Source: Pyrenochaeta sp. MPI-SDFR-AT-0127 (taxonomy: Eukaryota; Ascomycota; Dothideomycetes; Pleosporales; Cucurbitariaceae). Taken from it: a DNA stretch of 64,000 nt. The notes under the pieces were generated by a model. That model was not told the DNA's origin. It saw only the letters and a list, made by a program, of their open reading frames with translations, and ran no database searches. Positions 56,734 through 64,000 of the stretch are shown piece by piece. The translations under genes were made by a program, and so were the position numbers. The stretch covers positions 434,001-498,000 of the forward strand of contig JAGTJM010000001.1 in assembly GCA_020747015.1 (NCBI GenBank). Direction: 5' to 3'. Position 1 is the stretch's first letter; every line of letters starts with the position of its first letter.

Positions 56734-58224
56734 ATGAGTAGCTACTGGCACGCGATTGCCTACTTCTTTCGTCTTCCACGTGCAGTGCAATGGAGGACAT
56801 TATTAGTACAACTTCCGAGATTTGTCCCTCTTTCCATCCTCCATATCACGTCGCCTAAGGGGCCGCACCCGTTCCTGATTTCCCTGCCGAGCAGGAAAAA
56901 CAACATTATCCATGTCTACGTCTTCGTTCCGCCAAAGCCGGTCGACCTGGAGGACGATGGCGCTGCGGAGGCGCAAAGGAAAGCGACAGGAGTATGGAAG
57001 ACACCGGTATTACTCGACTTCCACGGCGGAGGCTTCATAATGGGTTCTCCGCTAGAGCAGGCACCGTACGCCTCAATGATGTCGCGCGAACTTGGAGCGG
57101 TGGTTATCAGCGTCTCCTATCGAATCGGGCCGTTTCACCAATTCCCTGCAGCGATACATGATGCGGAGGATGTGTTATCGGCCATCTTGGACACCGATGG
57201 GATATCAAAAGCTGGTAAGGTACTGAGGACGGAGATTCAGCGCTACTATGAATTGATACGGTCAACTGCACTCAAGAAGAAAAAGGCATGCCCAGCTTCG
57301 CATTTTGAGCACGTCAAGACTATCACGCTAGACCCTACCTACCTCTCTATATCGGGCTTTTCAGCGGGAGGAAACATTGCCTTGAACATGGCTATATCAG
57401 TACCACCATGCTCTGAGATCACCATGTCGCCCATACAATCCCACTCGCTTACGCGTGGCCCCTCACCTGCGGACACACTCTCGCCTCTCCTACCTCCGAA
57501 CCGCGCAGCTACCATACTCGACGATGTGAACCAGCCATGGTCGACACTGCTTCCTCCTCCGCAAGCGCGACCAACGATGCTACCCCTGCTCTTATTCTAC
57601 CCTTCCTTGGACGCTCGACTGCTACCACACGAGCGTCCAATGAAGCCAATGCCCAACGCTCTGAATCCCGATGACAAGACGGCGCAAAAGCCGAGGATGC
57701 CAGGTCTTTTCTCCATCATGGGTCCAACGTACCTACCGCGCAAGTTGCGTGCACATCCTCGGGCTAGTCCGGGATTAGTTGATCCGGGCAACGTACAAAA
57801 GAATGCTGCTATCTTTCTCGTCCTACCTGAAAAGGATACATTGGCGGTGCAGAGCGATGTATGGGTGGATAAGATGAACGGAAAGGACTGGAACGGCCCT
57901 GTACGGTTCGGCGACGGACGAGAAGGAGACTGGGATGGCCATCATGGTGGCTCGGCCGGCTCTTCAAATGTCCCGAGTAGTGCGAATGGTGGCCTTGAGA
58001 TCTGGCATGCTCCCAATTGCAGACATGGCTGGACCCAGTTCCCAGACACGTTTGTCCCTAAGCATGAGAGGCGAGAAAGGGAGCTGGTATTTGCGCGAAC
58101 ACTGGACTTTGTCAGAGAGAATTGGAAGAAGGAACTACCAACATCATCACAGCGACAGGGCAACAGGATCCAAGAGATGAAGCCGCTGAGGATACCCAGC
58201 CATTTCAATGGGCTGCCAGAGTGA
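56734..58224 (+). CDS. Alpha/beta hydrolase, hormone-sensitive-lipase-like
   Basis: One exon, 496 residues. The oxyanion-hole motif HGGGF is at residue 97 (LLDFHGGGFIMGSP). The nucleophile elbow is GFSAGG with Ser210. A His at 431 (NCRHGWTQFPD) is the probable catalytic base. The acid is likely in LPEKDTLAVQSDVWVDKM (about 367-385). This is the HSL/AB_hydrolase_3 layout of fungal esterases. Residues 1-45 carry a mildly hydrophobic helix (WHAIAYFFRLPRAVQW) that could be a membrane anchor rather than a cleaved signal. Compared with small family members it has a Lys-rich insert before the nucleophile (180-195) and a Pro-rich insert after it (225-300). Substrate is unknown; ester hydrolysis is inferred. 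Confidence 0.88.
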   Translation: MSSYWHAIAYFFRLPRAVQWRTLLVQLPRFVPLSILHITSPKGPHPFLISLPSRKNNIIHVYVFVPPKPVDLEDDGAAEAQRKATGVWKTPVLLDFHGGGFIMGSPLEQAPYASMMSRELGAVVISVSYRIGPFHQFPAAIHDAEDVLSAILDTDGISKAGKVLRTEIQRYYELIRSTALKKKKACPASHFEHVKTITLDPTYLSISGFSAGGNIALNMAISVPPCSEITMSPIQSHSLTRGPSPADTLSPLLPPNRAATILDDVNQPWSTLLPPPQARPTMLPLLLFYPSLDARLLPHERPMKPMPNALNPDDKTAQKPRMPGLFSIMGPTYLPRKLRAHPRASPGLVDPGNVQKNAAIFLVLPEKDTLAVQSDVWVDKMNGKDWNGPVRFGDGREGDWDGHHGGSAGSSNVPSSANGGLEIWHAPNCRHGWTQFPDTFVPKHERRERELVFARTLDFVRENWKKELPTSSQRQGNRIQEMKPLRIPSHFNGLPE

Positions 58225-61200
58225 GTTGGGGATCATTCATACAGGACGGCGTTTGCATTGACGGCGTATTGGAAGCGGGAGCTCCGGTCACAAACAGCAT
58301 TGTTCGCGGCGCTGTCCGATACATTGCTGACAACATGAATATATCCTAGACATTCTAGTCCAAGGTCGTCAAGCTTTCTGTAGCAAATTGACCGAGATAC
58401 CTCCGCAGTGATAGGGTCGAGCACCCTTAGCACATGGAATTCTCCCTTTAGAGACACACAAAGTGTGGACTAGCGGCAGAGCATTGCCACACGGGGCCAT
58501 TTCGATATCTTGATTGTTCATTCTAAACTCAAATCATTTTCTTGCCGCCCTCCCGTGGGTGAACAAACTAGAGATTATTCTTCACTTCGCCATGCAGTGA
58601 TGCCGCCAGGACGGTTATGCAACATGGAACAGTCAGATTCCGGACGCTCCTGTCTCTGAGACACAGGACGAACTCCCGATAACGCCTGAAGTACACCAAC
58701 TACCGTGATGTTTTAATATGTAGGTGCAAATGGTTTGTTGTATCCCCACATGTCGGATGAGCACAAGGAGGACGAAAGCATGTACAACTCACCCTTGCGA
58801 CCTGGTGCAGATCCATAAAGGGACCTTGGCAGTCATATCCCTATTGAGCAAGGCCTTGGCCGTGATACTCTGATTGCTGGACCACAATATGAATGGGGGG
58901 TTTTTTTTTGGGTACGCTTGGCTGTGCTTCTGTCCTCCACGCCAAGGTGGAAACTTCCATACAGCAGCCACACCCGGAAGATCTCTTCAGCGATCTCCAC
59001 AGGATGCGCAGACCAAGGTACGCGGCAACTTACGCATGCCGTAGTCTAAGCCAATGCAAGGAGTGGAGAGTTCGGGCTGTGCTGCCAAGCAGAGATCTCC
59101 GCTGTGCTCCGCCTGTCTTATCCACGTCGCAGGATTTGCTGTCGAGCGCCGCTCCGCTACCTTGCAGTGCCAGCGAAGAGCCTCGGATCCGGTGTTCCGC
59201 ATAGAAGTCCTCATACTTTCTTAAACAAGGTCGCACTGTACGGGTCTTGGCCGTTGCGGCATTGCGTGCATAGGATCTGCATGGATGAGACAGAGGAGAG
59301 CGATGCCGAGGGGCTTGGTATGTTCTTGGCTGAGTACGGAGATGTCTTGAGGGGGGTTTGTGTGTTGCTTAGGCGTCTTGGCTAGGTGAGGAAGAGAGGG
59401 TTGTGTAAGGATGAGGAAAACGGGTGTGCATATTGGGCTTTGCTGACAGGGAGTGGAATGCTTGGCTGTGTAACGGTAGGGTGACCTCTCTTCATTTGCG
59501 ATATATGGAAGAGGCGAGTTTGTTGTATTTGGAGATTGGGCGGAGGAATTGTCATGTTATCGGTGTGCATATGTGGAAGGTTTGGAGACAATGTTGGTTC
59601 TGTTCTCAGTCAGGGGAGCCTAATTCGGGCTCCGAGGTGGAGAATTGAGTCAGACTAGGTCGAAAAAGTCATGCCGGTGTAGAAATGGTCAATCAAACGA
59701 TTACTATGGGAATTTCCGCTGTGTTTGAGTGTGCGAAACGGATATGTTTGGACTGGCTAAAATAGGAAGGAAGAGTGAAGGATCACAATCTGAGCGTAGA
59801 AGGACTCGCTGCTGGGTTCGTTAGCCAAGCAATGTAAAGTTTCCATGTTGCAATGCTTTTTCTCTGGAACCGCAGAATGTACTTGCATTATGCCAGCAAT
59901 ATTGCGGGTGTGCCCTTGGTCAACTTCCGCTCGTACGAAGGGGATGCGTGGGCAGGATTTCGGATGGTGGCTAGCAAGACGACGTCATGGGCAGCACAAT
60001 TGGACCATTATTACTTAGTCAGAGTGGCCAGGGAAGATGGCCGGCCTAACTATGCGGCGTCTGCTCGCGCAAACCTCGCAGATTTGCAAAAGGCCTGATT
60101 TGGAAGCGTGCAAGCAGCACAGTCTTCTGTCGACGCCTGCGGCACGTACAGTCACGACATGGACACATTACTGCGCGGTGCCCAAAAGCAAAGTCGAAAC
60201 AAGCCTTCAAAGGGTCTAGACGGCGTCATGAGGGCAGAGGATTTCCCCGCATGCACGACACTGGTGATTGGAACAAGCTCGCTGAAGCCGGCTGGGGCGC
60301 TTGCCGTTGATATGAAGCTGGCAAGGATGGACAGGACACAGCCAACGGAAAGACTGGAGATGATGGGCGATTTCGCTCGGCGCTGCATGGGACGGCGCGG
60401 CGACGCATGGGAAGAGGTGCGCAGATTGCAGTGTCAGTACGAGCGATGAAACGGGTAGCCCGGTGTTTGGCAGCTTGTGCTCAAAATAGCGCCGTCTCGT
60501 GTACCGTCAGATGACAGACTCCGATGCAGGCACGACGCCTGCTCGTAGGATCTGGGAGACGAGGAGCTGGTGAGAATGGCGGTGTGGAGCGGTGAGGAGG
60601 TGGCATGAGTGGACGAGGGGAATGAGGGGTGCAATTGTGGTGCTCTGGAGATGACACGTGAAAGAGGGGGAACAGAGCATGGGAGCGACTCAAGGGAGGG
60701 CTGGAGAGCTGAAGAGCTCGAGGGCTGATGCCGCCATCACTCGCAGTGAAGAGTGCAGTGTAGGACATGCATGTGCTCGCCTTGATTTGTCGCGAGATGC
60801 ATGAGGATGGGAGGTGGACGAGCGAGCACCGGGCGGAACAAGGGCAGCCAGTCGACTATGTTAGCGTGCCTGCACCTGGATGTCGCCAGCTTGCAGCGCT
60901 TGAAGGGAATTGCAAACGAGGTGCAGCATCCATCGCGTCAATCAGGGTCCTGTTCCGTGCAGTGCGGCAGGTTGCGTCTTCGATCGGCTATGGGGGGGGG
61001 GGGTAAGGTGATGATGGTGGTGGTGGACGTGGTGGTCGTGGTCGTTTGAAACTTGATTCTCGTGTATTTCCCGTACGTACGGAATTGCCCCATGTGGGTG
61101 CTGACAAAGGCACTCAGCGCACAGAATGCAACAAAGAAAAGCCTTGGACAGGTGACGGACGAGCAGGAAAAAAACTCTGTCAGCAGTGCAACCATAAACG

Positions 61201-62183
61201 GTGCATGCTAGACTCAGGCGCCGCGCCGAGAACCAAACTCTCACCGTGTGGTCGTCGCCGAATGGGGGGCAGAGTCGGGGGCGTGTTTTTTATGTATTAA
61301 TCTGTCGCGCTTGCCCGAGCCCTCGGCACCGCGAATATTACGAGCAGCGCTTCCAAGAGCCAGCGCCGGCACCCTTTTGTCAATTTGCAAAAGCCAAGGC
61401 GTGTATTGGTCGCATTCCGTGGGGTGCGAATAAAGCCCTGGCCTCTACCCACTCTTTGCTAAAAGATCGTTGCCGAGACCCCCAACACGCCAAACAGCAC
61501 GTCAAATTCCCCTTCTCTTTCCTGTCCGCTCTCCTCGTCCGACTTGCTTGTCGTGCCAGTGTCGCAGTGCATTCGGCGGACATCGTCTGACCAAGGACTC
61601 CGCCTTCGATCTACATAATCGCCAAGCCAGTTTCTCAGCAAACACTTCCCCTTCGGCTCCCTTCACAGCCATCCCGGCCGCCGTTGCCACAGCTCGCTGA
61701 GCGTCCCTACATCATCCTCGCCAGGTATCCCTTCCCTGTTAACACTGCCCAACCCACCCACTTCTCTGACACCTTCTGAAGCTTCCACTTAATTTCTACT
61801 ACGGTCCGACCTTTTAATTTTCCACCATGTTGATGACGATATTATAACATTCACGTCCCTCGGGGCCCCACCCTCACCTACCGCCATCGGTACGACTCAG
61901 TAATAGCCCAAACCCGCATCTTCAGTCGATCAATTCTGCCCCTTCTACGAAACCCTCCTTTGGCTCTACCCTGCACTGCCACTTTCGCCTCCAATCACGG
62001 CGTCGCGTCGGACCATTAGACGGGAATTCACGCGTCAAGACCTGCTGCATCACGAGTAGCGACTTTCTCAGTAACCCGTATTCCGCCACCAACACCTATC
62101 TCTACATTCCTTAATTTTGTATTTATCTGCGATTGTGCATCTGGGAGTCGCATTACAAATTCAAGCACTCCCCACTAACCAAT
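58225..62183. other. 4-kb region without a recognisable gene
   Basis: The longest gene-free stretch. Open frames such as 58893-59204, 59853-60098 and 60108-60449 (plus) have no recognised motif and are not joined by convincing splice sites. Simple sequence includes G6T9 at 58895-58909, a run of 12 G at 60992-61003 and a GGT/GTG-rich stretch to 61050. From 61340 to 62183 the DNA is C/T-rich and looks like the long promoter and leader of the gene at 62184. A lineage-specific or noncoding gene cannot be excluded. Confidence 0.45.
60992..61050. repeat. Poly-G run and GGT-rich simple sequence
   Basis: Twelve consecutive G residues followed by imperfect GTG/GGT/GTC repeats on the plus strand. It is G-quadruplex-like in composition and prone to sequencing or assembly error. 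Confidence 0.85.
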
Positions 62184-64000
62184 ATGGCGAACGAACAAGA
62201 CCAAGTCGGTAGACAAGGCGCATTAGACATTGGCAATCAACGGACCGTCTTCAGCACATCACCTCCTGCTTTGACTGCTGAGGAAGATGCCGTGAGCGAC
62301 GTGGACGAACCTCCCGAACTATCACGTACACCACGCCCCGCACCTTTGAAGCTCCGCCACTCTTCAACAGCATCCTTTACCAAATCAAAACCTGTCCTCG
62401 ATCGAAAAGAATCGCTTCTTACGAATGCGCTCAAGTCAACGTCCAACACAAGCTCACCCGTCGAGGAGCAAGCCGACGCGAGCCCTGTTCGTGGACTGTC
62501 ATGTATCTCAAACTGGAGTAACAATAGCGGCACAACCGCCGAGTTGACAAGCGATGGAGGCTTCACAAGCCCAGGAACCCGGACCAGCACGCCGAGCCCG
62601 CCGCTTCCATCAGCCACATTCCACAGCATGATGCCTTCGTTCAACAAGAAGCCGTTTGGATTACCTGTCTCAGTAGTCTCACAAGACGACGACAACGTAG
62701 GCCCGCTACAGACACTTCCAATCCCGAAAAACGACGAGCAAAAGGTCGAAGCAGTTTTGGGAAGGAAGAGATGCATCATGTTTGCATGTGGTCGAACCGA
62801 GGAGAAGAAACCAGCAGAAGCCCCAACGAAGCCGGCACCTGCTCCTGTCTCGGAAGAACCCCCAAAGCGTGTCTGCACGATCAAATTCGCATGCCCCGCC
62901 AAAATATCCACAGTCGCACCCTCCACGGCCACCAAACCCCGCCGTATGGCCAGCCCCGCACCATTGGCACGCCGGATACCGTCATCCCCCAAGCCGGCAC
63001 AGAAAGCGCATCGTGATTCTGATTCAACAGTTCGCAATAACTCTCCTGTCAGCGTTCGCAAGGTTGCTGTTGTTGATCGAACCCGCCGCCTTAGTGTCAA
63101 CTCCGATCTGGCTCGATGTGAAAAGTATCGCTTCCATGAGTTTGCGAGTTCAGAAGAGGAAGTCGAAGAATGGACGCAAGAAGTTACATGCCACCGAAAT
63201 CGGCTCACTGTCCAAGACACACTCAAGATTGAAAACAACCTTCGTCAATTAGGCGAGGAGGTCGAAGAGGAGGCTTTGGAAGAGGAAGATGATGAAGACG
63301 ATGCAGGGGATGACGATGATGATGACGACGACGACCTTGACGATGATCAGGATGGCAGCGACGCATACAGCGATGTCACTGACGAAGGCTTCCAAACTGA
63401 CGACGAGGACGGGTTTGCCGTATCAGACGACGAGAGTGATGCTGGGTCCGACTACAACTGGTGGGCACCTGGCGCATCCACCGCAGCCACCTCTGTCGAG
63501 CATCTTGAACGGCTTAAAGTTCAGCGCACCGTATCCGAGTCATCAATTGGATCTCTGGAAAGTCGCGAGGGCCTCAAAATTTTCGACAAGCCGGCCATGA
63601 AGCGTAGAAAGTCAAAGCCTGTCAACATCCGCATCCCCAGCCCTGAGTTGCCTGATAGCACAGACTTTGTCTGTGGAACGCTCGACGAGGATCGACCTGC
63701 GGAAGAAGCGTACATGTCAACTTTGAAACGCCGACGTGCAGCCAAGCAGAAACAGACGCCCCAGGATATTGACCCCACCTTCCCGACATCAGACCCTGAT
63801 CTTCCCGAAGACGAAGAGGATGAGGTGTCGGAGGTTGAAAACCTCGCCTCGGAAAGCGACTTCATGATGCATGGCCGCATGGATCCTGTCGACGGCGATC
63901 TGCGAGGCCGTCGCAAAGATGTTCCAAAGAAGCGCTCTCCTGCACAATCACCGAAAAGATTGCGATCGCCACCACCTGCGAAGCGGACTGCACATCGTTC
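62184..64000 (+). CDS. DUF2457 acidic protein, 5' part (runs off the window)
   Basis: ATG 62184 (MANEQDQVGRQGAL) opens a frame that stays open for over 600 codons to the end of the window, so the gene is partial at its 3' end. Features in order: a Ser/Pro/Thr-rich N-terminus; RKRCIMFACG (about 195) and, 30 residues later, VCTIKFACP, a paired Cys motif; KYRFHEFASSEEEVEEW (about 312), TVQDTLKIENNLRQLGEEVE (about 340) and a long Asp/Glu run (about 360-390) ending in DDEDGFAVSDDESD and YNWWAP. This order matches my memory of DUF2457, a fungal family of unknown function. Further Lys/Arg/Pro-rich sequence (KKRSPAQSPKR) suggests a nuclear protein. No intron is seen in this part. Confidence 0.87.
   Translation, partial: MANEQDQVGRQGALDIGNQRTVFSTSPPALTAEEDAVSDVDEPPELSRTPRPAPLKLRHSSTASFTKSKPVLDRKESLLTNALKSTSNTSSPVEEQADASPVRGLSCISNWSNNSGTTAELTSDGGFTSPGTRTSTPSPPLPSATFHSMMPSFNKKPFGLPVSVVSQDDDNVGPLQTLPIPKNDEQKVEAVLGRKRCIMFACGRTEEKKPAEAPTKPAPAPVSEEPPKRVCTIKFACPAKISTVAPSTATKPRRMASPAPLARRIPSSPKPAQKAHRDSDSTVRNNSPVSVRKVAVVDRTRRLSVNSDLARCEKYRFHEFASSEEEVEEWTQEVTCHRNRLTVQDTLKIENNLRQLGEEVEEEALEEEDDEDDAGDDDDDDDDDLDDDQDGSDAYSDVTDEGFQTDDEDGFAVSDDESDAGSDYNWWAPGASTAATSVEHLERLKVQRTVSESSIGSLESREGLKIFDKPAMKRRKSKPVNIRIPSPELPDSTDFVCGTLDEDRPAEEAYMSTLKRRRAAKQKQTPQDIDPTFPTSDPDLPEDEEDEVSEVENLASESDFMMHGRMDPVDGDLRGRRKDVPKKRSPAQSPKRLRSPPPAKRTAHR

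Noticed and set aside
48323..58224. A possible secondary-metabolite cluster (decarboxylase, membrane protein, hydrolase)
   Set aside because: No polyketide synthase, peptide synthetase, terpene synthase, P450 or methyltransferase was found, and the decarboxylase is dead.
62237..63238. 333-codon minus-strand frame, Ser/Arg-rich
   Set aside because: It is the antisense shadow of the DUF2457 coding sequence, which has the conserved motifs and a proper ATG.
1..64000. CRISPR arrays, rRNA genes, bacterial-type operons or riboswitches
   Set aside because: Nothing of this kind was seen; introns and gene families show eukaryotic fungal nuclear DNA.

Overview
The window reads as nuclear DNA of a filamentous ascomycete, most likely a Dothideomycete of the Pleosporales type. 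The evidence is compact genes with short GT-AG introns (mostly 45-85 nt), two Zn(II)2Cys6 regulators, fungus-only families (DUF3433, DUF2457, RTC5, a kinetochore Fta4-like protein) and transposon relics whose damage looks like repeat-induced point mutation. All identifications come from reading the translations and splice sites; no database search was possible.

Layout. 1-2.5 kb: no recognisable gene. 2.5-4.9 kb: Zn2Cys6 regulator (-). 6.8-9.3 kb: b561-like membrane protein with a long RS-type tail (-). 10.1-12.6 kb: a divergent pair sharing a 229-bp promoter, Fta4-like kinetochore protein (-) and an RS-rich splicing-type protein (+). 12.7-16.15 kb: a hAT DNA transposon with matching terminal inverted repeats and a perfect 8-bp target duplication (CTCGTAAG). 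It carries a broken transposase and a nested pogo/Fot1-like relic. 16.3-18.3 kb: a second Zn2Cys6 regulator (+), whose start codon lies only about 135 bp from the transposon. 18.8-21.3 kb: mitochondrial EF-G (-). 21.9-24.1 kb: disordered Lys/Pro/Ala repeat protein (-). 25.9-27.3 kb: orphan Ser/Pro-rich protein (-). 30.0-32.6 kb: single-span membrane protein with an EGF-like module (+). 33.8-35.7 kb: orphan membrane protein (+). 36.9-38.6 kb: N-myristoyltransferase (+). 39.6-42.4 kb: large E2 enzyme with UIM-like motifs (+). 42.8-44.7 kb: RTC5, TLDc family (+). 45.2-45.5 kb: mitochondrial bL36 (-). 46.4-47.3 kb: four-span MARVEL-like protein (-).

48.3-56.3 kb is the accessory pocket. It holds a truncated phosphatidylserine-decarboxylase-like pseudogene, an AT-rich stretch, an intact 1331-residue DUF3433 protein in five exons, and fragments of a nucleoside-phosphorylase/ankyrin (NLR-type) gene with ankyrin pieces on both strands. 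An alpha/beta hydrolase follows at 56.7-58.2 kb. After a 4-kb gap without a recognisable gene, the 5' part of a DUF2457 acidic protein runs off the window at 62.2-64 kb.

The genes form no pathway cluster. Housekeeping genes (translation, N-myristoylation, kinetochore, splicing, ubiquitin) are interspersed with lineage-restricted membrane and disordered proteins. The dynamic parts are the hAT insertion and the 48-56 kb graveyard. I saw no polyketide synthase, peptide synthetase, CRISPR array, rRNA or convincing tRNA.
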